A stretch of DNA of 64,000 nt from an uncultured Lachnospiraceae bacterium (GTDB taxonomy: Bacteria > Bacillota > Clostridia > Lachnospirales > Lachnospiraceae): positions 62,001 to 126,000 of the forward strand of contig CAJTTZ010000005.1 of assembly GCA_910579505.1 (NCBI GenBank), given 5' to 3'. The notes below the pieces were generated by a model. It made no database searches and was not told the DNA's origin. It worked only from the letters and a program-made list of their open reading frames with translations. Position numbers and translations under genes: made by a program. Below, piece by piece: positions 53,424 to 61,310 of this stretch. The first letter of the stretch is position 1. The number at the start of each line of letters is the position of its first letter.

Positions 53424-54734
53424 ATGTGGGCATTTGAAAGTGTATTCTATCAGATATATCCGTTGGGGTTTTGCGGCGCGCCTTTTGAGAACGACGGCCA
53501 GCTTATGCACCGAATCCTTAAGGTGAACGACTGGATTCCCCATATGAAGAAGCTGGGGATCAATGCGGTCTATTTTTCCCCGGTGTTTGAGTCGGACACC
53601 CACGGCTATAATACGAGGGATTATCACACCATTGACTGCCGTCTGGGAACCAATGAGGATTTTAAGGAAGTATGTGAAAATCTGCATGAGAACGGCATCA
53701 AGGTAGTGCTGGACGGGGTGTTCAACCATGTGGGAAGAGGATTCTGGGCTTTTCAGGATGTGCTGAAAAACAGGGAAAATTCCCCTTACTTAAGCTGGTT
53801 CAATATCAATCTCGGAGGGAACTCCAACTATAACGACGGCCTGTGGTACGAGGGATGGGAAGGCAATTACGATCTGGTGAAGCTCAACCTGCGCCATGAG
53901 GATGTGATTAACCACATCCTGGACAGCGTGAAAGGCTGGGTGGAAGAGTTTGACATCGACGGCCTGCGTCTGGATGTGGCGTACTGTCTGGACCACGATT
54001 TTGTGAGAAGGCTCCGGGCGTTTACGGACGGCCTCAAGTCCGAGTTTTATCTGCTGGGGGAGATGCTCCACGGCGACTATAACCAGATGGTGAACGACCA
54101 GATGCTGCACTCATCCACGAATTATGAGTGCTATAAAGGGCTGTTCTCCAGCTTTAACAGTATGAATATGTTTGAGATCAACCATTCCCTGCTCAGACAG
54201 TTCGGGCCGGAGAACTGGTGTCTCTACCGGGGCAAGCATCTGTTGTCCTTTGTGGATAACCATGATGTGAGCCGAATTGCCAGCAACCTGACAAACGAAA
54301 AGCATCTGCCGTTAATCTATGCGCTTTGTTTCGGTATGCCGGGCATTCCCTGTGTGTACTACGGCAGCGAGTGGGGGGCGAAGGCAAATAAGAGCGAGGG
54401 GGATCCCGCGCTTCGCGCCTGCTTTGACGCGCCGGTGTGGAATGAACTTGCCGAGTGGATCAGTAAGCTCGCCGAGGCGAAGAAGGAGTCCAGGGCGCTC
54501 AACTACGGAGATTTCCGCTCGGTGGTGCTGACAAACAAACAGTGTATTTTTGAGCGTAAGTGTGAGGATGAGAGAGTGCTTGTGGCGATCAACGCCGACG
54601 GGGAGGACTATACCGCCCATTTCGACGCGGGCTGCGGTATGGCCGTGGATCTGATCACAGGGGAAAACCACGATTTTGGCGGCGGAAGCCTGCTGCCCGC
54701 CTACAGCGCGTATTTCTGGCGCATGGAACATTAA
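53424..54734 (+). CDS. GH13 alpha-amylase-family enzyme (cyclomaltodextrinase/neopullulanase-like)
   Basis: A 436-residue cytosolic enzyme acting on alpha-1,4-glucans or maltodextrins. The TIM barrel begins AFESVFYQIYPLGFCGAP. Catalytic residues are Asp184 in GLRLDVAY, Glu213 in LLGEMLHGDY and Asp281 in FVDNHDVSR; the early region YNTRDYHTIDCRLGTNEDF is also typical. No signal peptide and no N-terminal starch-binding domain. GGAGG lies 7 nt before the start. It stands alone, so no substrate is suggested by context. Confidence 0.92.
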   Translation: MWAFESVFYQIYPLGFCGAPFENDGQLMHRILKVNDWIPHMKKLGINAVYFSPVFESDTHGYNTRDYHTIDCRLGTNEDFKEVCENLHENGIKVVLDGVFNHVGRGFWAFQDVLKNRENSPYLSWFNINLGGNSNYNDGLWYEGWEGNYDLVKLNLRHEDVINHILDSVKGWVEEFDIDGLRLDVAYCLDHDFVRRLRAFTDGLKSEFYLLGEMLHGDYNQMVNDQMLHSSTNYECYKGLFSSFNSMNMFEINHSLLRQFGPENWCLYRGKHLLSFVDNHDVSRIASNLTNEKHLPLIYALCFGMPGIPCVYYGSEWGAKANKSEGDPALRACFDAPVWNELAEWISKLAEAKKESRALNYGDFRSVVLTNKQCIFERKCEDERVLVAINADGEDYTAHFDAGCGMAVDLITGENHDFGGGSLLPAYSAYFWRMEH

Positions 54735-54791
54735 CAGTTCAGCCAGAGCAGCATCTGTCGGGCGAATCGTGCTGAACGAAGAAAAAATATC

Positions 54792-54820
54792 TTGACAATG
54801 CCAGCCGCATATACTAAGAT
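54792..54820 (+). promoter_or_regulatory. Promoter of the exporter leader transcript
   Basis: TTGACA (54792-54797), 17 bp, TAAGAT (54815-54820); start near 54827. Confidence 0.75.
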
Positions 54821-54880
54821 GGCAGAAGTATCATAAAAAGAAACTGTTAATCAAGCAAATTTCGGAAAGGAGGTAATCTT

Positions 54881-54994
54881 ATGTTTATACATGGTATCAA
54901 TTTTGCAGTCGATAGCAAGATACAACTGCATAGAGCGACGTTACATGGAATTACCTCCGCATATAGAAAAATCGGCTGGGGCAGGGATTGTTGA
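54881..54994 (+). CDS. 37-residue leader peptide of the ABC exporter
   Basis: ATG 54881 is preceded by an excellent ribosome site AAAGGAGG 7 nt upstream and opens a frame starting MFIHGINFAVDSKIQLHR and ending at TGA. A strong promoter precedes it and a terminator follows 37 nt after the stop, so it is a complete small unit about 240 nt long. I recognise no family. The position before a heterodimeric multidrug-type exporter mirrors leader-peptide attenuators such as that of B. subtilis bmrCD. It could alternatively be a free small protein. Confidence 0.7.
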   Translation: MFIHGINFAVDSKIQLHRATLHGITSAYRKIGWGRDC

Positions 54995-55031
54995 CCCTGC
55001 TGGTCGATAAGTAGATATGTCAGACTTTAAG

Positions 55032-55064
55032 AGGCTGTGGTAATTTTATTACCGCAGCCTTTTT
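55032..55064 (+). terminator. Leader terminator before the ABC exporter
   Basis: 13-bp stem AGGCTGTGGTAAT/ATTACCGCAGCCT (one G-U, 3-nt loop) followed by TTTTT. Confidence 0.85.
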
Positions 55065-55161
55065 GCGCGATAAGCCTTATGACGAGCAACGCGAGTGAGA
55101 GATGCGAAGCATCTCGATCTGCTTATGCGCGATAAGCAGAGTCAGAAAGCGGCAGAGACAG
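55061..55161 (+). repeat. Terminator-linked palindromic repeat, copy E
   Basis: Starts in the leader terminator U-run with GCGCGATAAGC. Inner perfect stem GAGATGC-GAA-GCATCTC (55099-55115), then TCTGCTTATGCGC, then a second unit GATAAGCAGAGTCAGAAAGC that matches copy B. It ends 31 bp before the exporter start. Confidence 0.75.
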
Positions 55162-55192
55162 AAAATATGCGGAGGTACAGGGGGTATCTAAC

Positions 55193-57106
55193 ATGAAAAA
55201 AATATCAAGTTACATATGGGACTACCGCTTTTCCTATCTGGGGGCAGTGCTGTCCCTTCTGATCGCGGTCACCCTGGACATGGTGGCGCCGAGACTGACG
55301 GCGCGGGTAGTGGACGATGTGATCGTAGGCGGAAATATCGGGGAACTGAAATTCCTGCTGCTCGGATTTCTGGGCGTAGGGCTTGGCAGATGTATCTTCC
55401 AGTATGTGAAGGAGTACACCTTTGACAAAAACGGCGCCCGGATTTCGGGGGATATGCGGCGTGACCTGTTCCGGCATATCCAGTCCCTGAGCGCGGACTT
55501 TTTTGACCGGACGAACACGGGAGAACTGATGGCGCGCGTCAAGGAGGATATCGACCATATATGGGACGCGGTGGGTTATGTGGGGATGCTTCTGATCGAG
55601 GTATTTTACCACACGGGAATCATCCTCGTGTGCATGTGCATGATTAACTGGAAGCTTGCCATGATTTCCGGGGCGGCAATGCTTCTTTGCGGCGTCGTGG
55701 CGGTGGTTATGGAGCGGAAGCTGGGCGCGGTCTACGAGGCCATCAGCGAGGAGAACGCGGTTCTCAACACGGTGGCGGAGGAAAATCTGGGCGGCGTGCG
55801 CACGGTCAAGGCGTTTGCGAGGGAATCCTTCGAGATCGACAAGTTTCTCTCCCACAACAAACGCTACTATGACCTGAATATGGCGCAGTCGGGGGTGCTT
55901 GTGCGATACTATCCGGTTTTTACGGTGATTACTACGATCCTGCCGTTGTTGACTTTATTGGTCGGCGGACGGTTTGTGATCGACGGAGAGATGACGCTCG
56001 GGCAGATAACGGCATTTGTGGAGTATTCCATGAATATCGTGTGGCCAATGGAAATGCTTGGGTGGCTTACCAACAGTTTTTCCTCCGCAGTGGCATCCAA
56101 CAAAAAGATACGAAAAATATATGAGGAGACACCTACCGTTACAGAAACGACTAACCCGGTCAAAATAGAAAATGTGCAGGGAAAGGTGTGCTTTGACCAT
56201 GTTTCCTTTCATAAGGCGGATCAGCATGAGATCCTCCACGACATCACCTTTACCGTGGAGGCGGGAAAGACGCTTGGCATCATGGGAACGACAGGGGCGG
56301 GAAAGACGTCCATCATACAGCTCCTGCAGCGCATGTACGACGCCACGGGCGGCGCGGTCTATCTGGACGACGTGGATATCCGCAGCCTTTCTCTGGAACA
56401 GCTCCGAACGAGCATCAGTTTTGTGATGCAGGACGTCTTTCTGTTTTCGGATACCATAGGCGACAACATCAAGCTTGGCAAAAAGCGGTATCTGGATTTA
56501 AGGACCGTGCGCAAGGCGTCAACGGACGCGCAGGCGAGCGGCTTTATCGAGCGGATGGAGAAGCAGTACGACACGGTCATCGGCGAGCGGGGCGTGGGAC
56601 TGTCCGGCGGGCAGAAACAGCGCATCAGCATAGCCCGCGCGCTCTCCAAGAAGAACCCGATCCTGGTGCTGGACGATTCTACCTCGGCGCTTGATACGGA
56701 GACAGAGCAGATGATCCAGCAGACGCTCGCGAAACTGGAGGGCACGACGAAGATCATTATCGGCCATCGGATCAGCGCGGTGCGCCATGCGGATGAGATT
56801 CTCGTGCTTGAAGGCGGCGCCATAGCGGAGCGGGGCACCCATGAGGAACTGCTGCAAAAACGCGGTCTGTACTATGAGACATATCTGTCTCAATATGGGG
56901 AGACCTCCCAAAATGGCACATATGCGGAGGCAGACAGTGACAAGGCATGCGGAACAGTCAGGGGGAGGGCTGACGCCAAAGAGGCCGCGGACATGAAAAA
57001 AAGAAATACTTTGGAGAGCGACGCGGACGGGAAGGAAATAACGACGGCGTGCCCGGAAAGGGCGGAAAAGACGGGAGGTGAGACGAATGTCCTTCAACTC
57101 GTATAA
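55193..57106 (+). CDS. ABC exporter subunit with degenerate Walker B glutamate
   Basis: A 637-residue half-transporter: six membrane helices (about 15-310) and a nucleotide-binding domain with Walker A GTTGAGKT, Q-loop FVMQDVF, signature LSGGQ (intact) and Walker B ILVLDDSTSALD, where the catalytic glutamate is aspartate. This is the pattern of the inactive-site partner in heterodimeric exporters such as BmrC or TM287. A charged tail of about 60 residues follows the domain. AGGGGG lies 8 nt before the start. It overlaps the partner gene by 20 bp. Substrate unknown, probably drugs or peptides. Confidence 0.92.
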   Translation: MKKISSYIWDYRFSYLGAVLSLLIAVTLDMVAPRLTARVVDDVIVGGNIGELKFLLLGFLGVGLGRCIFQYVKEYTFDKNGARISGDMRRDLFRHIQSLSADFFDRTNTGELMARVKEDIDHIWDAVGYVGMLLIEVFYHTGIILVCMCMINWKLAMISGAAMLLCGVVAVVMERKLGAVYEAISEENAVLNTVAEENLGGVRTVKAFARESFEIDKFLSHNKRYYDLNMAQSGVLVRYYPVFTVITTILPLLTLLVGGRFVIDGEMTLGQITAFVEYSMNIVWPMEMLGWLTNSFSSAVASNKKIRKIYEETPTVTETTNPVKIENVQGKVCFDHVSFHKADQHEILHDITFTVEAGKTLGIMGTTGAGKTSIIQLLQRMYDATGGAVYLDDVDIRSLSLEQLRTSISFVMQDVFLFSDTIGDNIKLGKKRYLDLRTVRKASTDAQASGFIERMEKQYDTVIGERGVGLSGGQKQRISIARALSKKNPILVLDDSTSALDTETEQMIQQTLAKLEGTTKIIIGHRISAVRHADEILVLEGGAIAERGTHEELLQKRGLYYETYLSQYGETSQNGTYAEADSDKACGTVRGRADAKEAADMKKRNTLESDADGKEITTACPERAEKTGGETNVLQLV

Positions 57107-58856
57107 AGACGATGAGCAGAGCACGGCGCGGAGCAAAGCGCAGACATTAAAGAGGCTGCTTGCCTATCTGTTTTTGTATAAATGGCAGATTATCCTGGTG
57201 CTCGCGGCTATGGGGTACGGCGTGGCAGTGCGCCTGGCGAACCCGCTGATTATAGAGTCTGCCATAGATGACTATATTGGTCAAAGCGATTTTGACGGGC
57301 TGTACCGACTGCTTGTGATAGCGCTTTTCGTCAATCTGACGCTGGTGGCGACCGTGAAACTGCGGATGTACATCATGGCGAAGGTGTGCAACCAGATTCT
57401 CCTGACAATCAGGCAGGAGCTGTACACCCATATTCAGAAGCTGGATTTTGCCTTTTTTGACAGCAGGCCTACGGGAAAAATTCTCTCGCGCATTATCGGG
57501 GATATCAATTCCCTAAAGGATGTGCTCTCCAACTGTGTGACCACGCTGGTGCCGGACGGCCTTAAGGTGATTGCCGTGATCGTGATCATGGTCTGGAAAA
57601 ATCCGGCGCTTGCGTTTGCGTCCCTCTTGACACTGCCCTTTATGGCGGCGGCGACCTTTTATATAGAATACAAGGCGCATCCGCGCTGGCAGATTTTTCG
57701 GAAGAAATCGGCGAACCTGAACGCGTTTATCCATGAGGATATGGCTGGCATCCGCATCATCCAGAGCTTCCATGCCGAGAAGGAGACGGAGGACACCTTT
57801 GACGAGCTTCTTGCAGAGCACAGGACCGCTTTCTTTGATGCGGTGCGCATGAGTGATTCTTTCGGTTCCGTGATCGACCTGTCATGGGGACTTGGCTGCA
57901 TTTTTCTCTATTTTACGGGAATTGTGGTCCTGGGCGTGGACGCGGTGTCGGTGGGCACGTTTATCGCCTTTGGCACATATTTGAATATGTTCTGGCAGCC
58001 GATCCATAATATCAGCAATTTTTATAACCAGCTTGTGACCAATATCGCCGGGGCGGAGCGTATCTTTGAGATTCTGGACACGGAGCCTTCCATCGCGGAC
58101 GGCGCGGCGGCGGGGCAGATGCCAAAGATCGAGGGGGAAGTGGTTTTTGACCATGTGGATTTTTCCTATGACGACAAGGTGAAAGTGCTGGACGACGTGA
58201 GCTTTACGATTCGGCCCGGCGAGACGATTGCGCTGGTCGGTCCCACGGGAGCCGGGAAGACTACGATAGTCAATCTTATCAGCCGTTTTTACGAGGTGAC
58301 GGACGGCGCGGTCAGAATTGACGGACGGGATGTGCGGGAAGTTACGATTGGGAGCCTGCGAAGACAGATGGGCATTATGACGCAGGACAATTTCCTCTTT
58401 TCGGGCACGATCCGGGAAAATATACGCTACGGCAGACTGGACGCCACGGATGAGGAGATCGAGGCGGCTGCGCGGGCGGTCAATGCCCATGATTTTATTA
58501 TGAAGATGGAAAAAGGGTATGACACGGAGCTTTCTGAGCGCGGCGGCGGGCTCTCCGTCGGGCAGAAGCAGCTGCTTGCCTTTGCGAGGACGATGGTGTC
58601 AGACCCGAAGATACTGATTCTGGACGAGGCGACCTCGAGCATAGACACGAAGACGGAGCTTCTCGTGCAGGAGGGCATCGAGCATCTGCTTGCGGGCAGG
58701 ACGTCCTTTGTCATTGCCCACAGACTGTCAACGATTCGGAAGGCGGACCGTATTTTTGTGGTGGATGACGGAAAGATTCTGGAGGAGGGCAGCGCGGAGG
58801 AGCTGATGGCGAAAAGAGGACTGTATTATCAGCTTTATCAGAACAGTATTTTGTAA
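57087..58856 (+). CDS. ABC exporter subunit with intact catalytic site
   Basis: A 589-residue half-transporter with six membrane helices and a nucleotide-binding domain. Walker A is GPTGAGKT, Q-loop IMTQDNF, Walker B ILILDEATSSID with the normal glutamate, but the signature is LSVGQ rather than LSGGQ. Together with the neighbour's LSGGQ this gives one functional and one degenerate ATP site, as expected for BmrCD/LmrCD-like pairs. I start at ATG 57087 (GGGAGG 8 nt upstream); a GTG three codons earlier is unlikely. Start lies inside the preceding gene, coupling translation. Confidence 0.92.
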   Translation: MSFNSYKDDEQSTARSKAQTLKRLLAYLFLYKWQIILVLAAMGYGVAVRLANPLIIESAIDDYIGQSDFDGLYRLLVIALFVNLTLVATVKLRMYIMAKVCNQILLTIRQELYTHIQKLDFAFFDSRPTGKILSRIIGDINSLKDVLSNCVTTLVPDGLKVIAVIVIMVWKNPALAFASLLTLPFMAAATFYIEYKAHPRWQIFRKKSANLNAFIHEDMAGIRIIQSFHAEKETEDTFDELLAEHRTAFFDAVRMSDSFGSVIDLSWGLGCIFLYFTGIVVLGVDAVSVGTFIAFGTYLNMFWQPIHNISNFYNQLVTNIAGAERIFEILDTEPSIADGAAAGQMPKIEGEVVFDHVDFSYDDKVKVLDDVSFTIRPGETIALVGPTGAGKTTIVNLISRFYEVTDGAVRIDGRDVREVTIGSLRRQMGIMTQDNFLFSGTIRENIRYGRLDATDEEIEAAARAVNAHDFIMKMEKGYDTELSERGGGLSVGQKQLLAFARTMVSDPKILILDEATSSIDTKTELLVQEGIEHLLAGRTSFVIAHRLSTIRKADRIFVVDDGKILEEGSAEELMAKRGLYYQLYQNSIL

Positions 58857-58862
58857 AGTGGG

Positions 58863-58909
58863 TTGACAAACATATATATTACTTTATAATTTAAGTTAAT
58901 TGCTTAAAT
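58863..58909 (+). promoter_or_regulatory. lacI-type gene promoter with operator-like dyad
   Basis: TTGACA (58863-58868), 16 bp, TATAAT (58885-58890). The following ATTTAAG-TTAATTG-CTTAAAT dyad has 7-bp perfect arms and overlaps the transcript start, a good autoregulatory operator. Similar ATTTAA/TTAAAT sequence occurs near 61243-61256. Confidence 0.6.
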
Positions 58910-58974
58910 GGTGAGTAAATGGGGGCGGCTGCTTTGACAGGGGAGAGAAAAGGGCGGCGCGGAAATGGGGAAAT

Positions 58975-60009
58975 ATGGCAAAAGCGGTGAAAATGGCGGA
59001 TATTGCGAAGGTGATGGGGGTCAGCACGGTGACGGTATCCAAGGCGCTGTCTGACCAGAAGGGCGTCAGCGAGGAACTTCGCGTAAAAATCAAGAAAAAG
59101 GCGGAGGAGATGGGATACAAATCAGCCTCCTCCAGATACAGGGAGCGTGCCGGGAATGCGGTAAGCTATACTTTCGGCGTGATCGTGTCGGACCGTTTCC
59201 TCGCAAAATATGAATCCTTTTACTGGAACCTGTATCAGGAGGTGGCGACTGCGGCAGTGCAGCAGGGGTGCTTTACCATGCTGGAAGTACTGCGGGCTGA
59301 GGATGAGGACAGACTGGTCATGCCAAGACTCCTTGGAGAGAAAAAGACGGAGGGGCTGATCATCATAGGAAGGCTGCAGAAAGCCTATATGGACAGACTG
59401 ATAGAAGCGGTGGATGTTCCCTTTATTCTTCTGGATTTTGTTGATCAAAACGGCGCCTATGATTCGGTGATCTCAAACAGTTATTTCGGCATGTACCGAA
59501 TGACCAATTACCTGTTTGACCTTGGCCATGAGAAGATCGCCTTTGTGGGAAATGTGCACTATACGGATTCCATCACAGACCGCTACTTTGGCTATATGAA
59601 ATCGTTGACGGAGCACGGTCTGGAAGTGAGGCAGGACTGGGTGATTGAGGACAGAAATCAGGAAACGGGCAGATCGGATGTCGGGTTTTCGTGGAAGCTG
59701 CCGGAAGACATGCCCACCGCCTTTGTGTGCAACAACGACGTTGCTGCCGCAAATCTGGTCAACGAGCTGGAACAGCGCGGTTATCTTGTGCCACAGGATA
59801 TTTCTGTGGTGGGGTATGACAACTACCAGCCGCCGGGGCTGTGCGATATCCGTATTACGACCTATGAGGTCAATATGCCGGAGATGGCGAAACAGACGGT
59901 GAAAAACCTGATCCGTAAAATTTCCGGGGAACCGTACAGGCAGGGCGTGATAATCGTGGACGGCAGAATTGTATATAAGGACAGTGTAAATGAGGCGCAT
60001 CAAAAGTAA
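58975..60009 (+). CDS. LacI family transcriptional regulator
   Basis: A 344-residue repressor. The N-terminal helix-turn-helix reads MADIAKVMGVSTVTVSKALS with the hinge region after GYKSASS; the remaining part is the periplasmic-binding-protein-like sugar domain, with FVCNNDVAAANLVNELEQRG and GYDNYQPPGL. It probably controls the sugar importer 1.3 kb downstream and itself. The start has GGGG 5 nt upstream. It converges on the AraC gene with a 10-bp overlap. Confidence 0.92.
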   Translation: MAKAVKMADIAKVMGVSTVTVSKALSDQKGVSEELRVKIKKKAEEMGYKSASSRYRERAGNAVSYTFGVIVSDRFLAKYESFYWNLYQEVATAAVQQGCFTMLEVLRAEDEDRLVMPRLLGEKKTEGLIIIGRLQKAYMDRLIEAVDVPFILLDFVDQNGAYDSVISNSYFGMYRMTNYLFDLGHEKIAFVGNVHYTDSITDRYFGYMKSLTEHGLEVRQDWVIEDRNQETGRSDVGFSWKLPEDMPTAFVCNNDVAAANLVNELEQRGYLVPQDISVVGYDNYQPPGLCDIRITTYEVNMPEMAKQTVKNLIRKISGEPYRQGVIIVDGRIVYKDSVNEAHQK

Positions 60010-60932
60010 AGGTGGTGCGCCTCCCTGTATGCCTGGGGTGTCGTGCCGTATTCCTTTTTAAAGAGATGAATGAAGTGGTTCGTATTCTCAAATCCTGCTG
60101 CCAGCGCGATCTCATGAACCTTCTTTTCCGTGGAGAGAAGCAGATTTTCTGCAGTCTCCAGTCGTTTTTTGTTCATGTATTTGATCGGCGGCAGGCCAAA
60201 CACGTCGGAAAATTCGTGACAGATCCGATATTTGCTCATATGGCAGTGTCTTTCCAGATCCTCCAGTTTCAGATTGCTGCCAAGGTGATTGTCCATGTAA
60301 TGTTTCAGCTCCAGCAGATAAGGGGCGCATTTTTTTTGCCCTTCCTGCGGGAACTGTGGGGCAATATTTGTCGCGAGAAGTTCTGTCACAATGGCTGTCA
60401 GCAGACCGGCGTCCCGCAGTTTGTATGATAATTCCGTCCCGCATTCTCCGGCGAGAAGGTGTCTTAGGTTTCTGGTGATGGAGGAATGGCTGTCAATCTG
60501 CGCAAGCAGGAATGTTTCGAAGGCAGCAAGAGACTCATAGACGGGAAAAAGCCCCCCCCCAAACGAAAATGTGTTAAAATGCCAGAAGCGTGAATCGGAA
60601 AGCAGGGAGAAAACGCATTTGCTGCGATCCAGATAGAGAAGGGAGCCGCTTTCCAGCGGATGACGCTGCCCTTCTATGAGAAGTGTCCCGGCTCCTTCCT
60701 GCGTATAGAGGAGCATACGGCAGTCTAAAGGGGCAAAGGAGAGCGTGAGGGATTCGTCGATTTTCACGCTGCCGCCGCAAAGAACGGTGGGGATCCTGTC
60801 GGCGCACACTTCCTGCTGTTCATAAAAGATGCCTGCGAAATAGGAGGCGGGTATGCCTTCCGATGGCGCCTCCGTTTTGACAGTGAGCGCGTTCTCATAC
60901 TGTTTTCTGAATGTCATGGAAGAATTGTTCAT
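60000..60932 (-). CDS. AraC family transcriptional regulator
   Basis: A 310-residue regulator: an N-terminal cupin-like sugar-sensing domain (RMLLYTQEGAGTLLIEGQRH near 75) and a C-terminal AraC double helix-turn-helix (LEDLERHCHMSKYRICHEFS and HEIALAAGFENTNHFIHLFK, ending YGTTPQAYREAHHL). I start at ATG 60932 (AAAGGA 7 nt upstream) rather than the longer frame to 60983. It faces the LacI gene and is divergent from the ABC importer, a usual arrangement for a local activator. Confidence 0.9.
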   Translation of the reverse strand: MNNSSMTFRKQYENALTVKTEAPSEGIPASYFAGIFYEQQEVCADRIPTVLCGGSVKIDESLTLSFAPLDCRMLLYTQEGAGTLLIEGQRHPLESGSLLYLDRSKCVFSLLSDSRFWHFNTFSFGGGLFPVYESLAAFETFLLAQIDSHSSITRNLRHLLAGECGTELSYKLRDAGLLTAIVTELLATNIAPQFPQEGQKKCAPYLLELKHYMDNHLGSNLKLEDLERHCHMSKYRICHEFSDVFGLPPIKYMNKKRLETAENLLLSTEKKVHEIALAAGFENTNHFIHLFKKEYGTTPQAYREAHHLYF

Positions 60933-60983
60933 GGAAGAATCCTTTCTGGCTGCCATGGACCAACTATGGCCATCTCTGCACAT

Positions 60984-61310
60984 GAAGATAAATGCGTGAA
61001 GCTATTCATATGTGTCTGGTTTATCGGTTAATAAGTTTTCCTTGGAGTATAAATTAAGTAAATGAAATTAAAATTAGTTTTATAAATTAAGTTTATACTG
61101 ACTAAAACAAAAATATCTATTGTAAAAATAACTAAAAATACATGTAATAAATTGTACAAATAGAGGAAAAACACAAAATTAGCAAGAATATAACATGAAA
61201 TACAAGATTGGCTGATGATTAAAAATTTAACTCGTGTATACTTAATTTAAAGTTAAATGATTAACTAACGACTCCGAGAGAGTCAGATAAAAAAGGAGGA
61301 TTTGACTATT
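60984..61310. promoter_or_regulatory. AT-rich divergent control region
   Basis: Region between the araC-type gene and the sugar-importer genes. AGTATAAA...TTTATACT arms flank repeated TAAATTAAGT near 61038-61092; TATACT (61237-61242) is a likely -10 for the importer with no clear -35, as expected for an activator-dependent promoter. ATTTAA/TTAAAT half-sites lie near 61243-61256. GACTC/GAGTC forms a small stem before the ribosome site. Confidence 0.4.

Larger units (their letters stand above)
54869..55064 (+). promoter_or_regulatory. Transcription attenuator with mutually exclusive pairings
   Basis: Segment 1, GGAGGTAAT (54869-54877, the ribosome site), can pair perfectly with segment 2, ATTACCTCC (54950-54958, inside the leader frame). 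The core of segment 2 (ATTACC) can instead pair with GGTAAT in segment 3 (55039-55044). Segments 3 and 4 (55032-55044 with 55048-55060) form the terminator. A ribosome held near the start would free segment 2 and so prevent termination. Confidence 0.65.
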
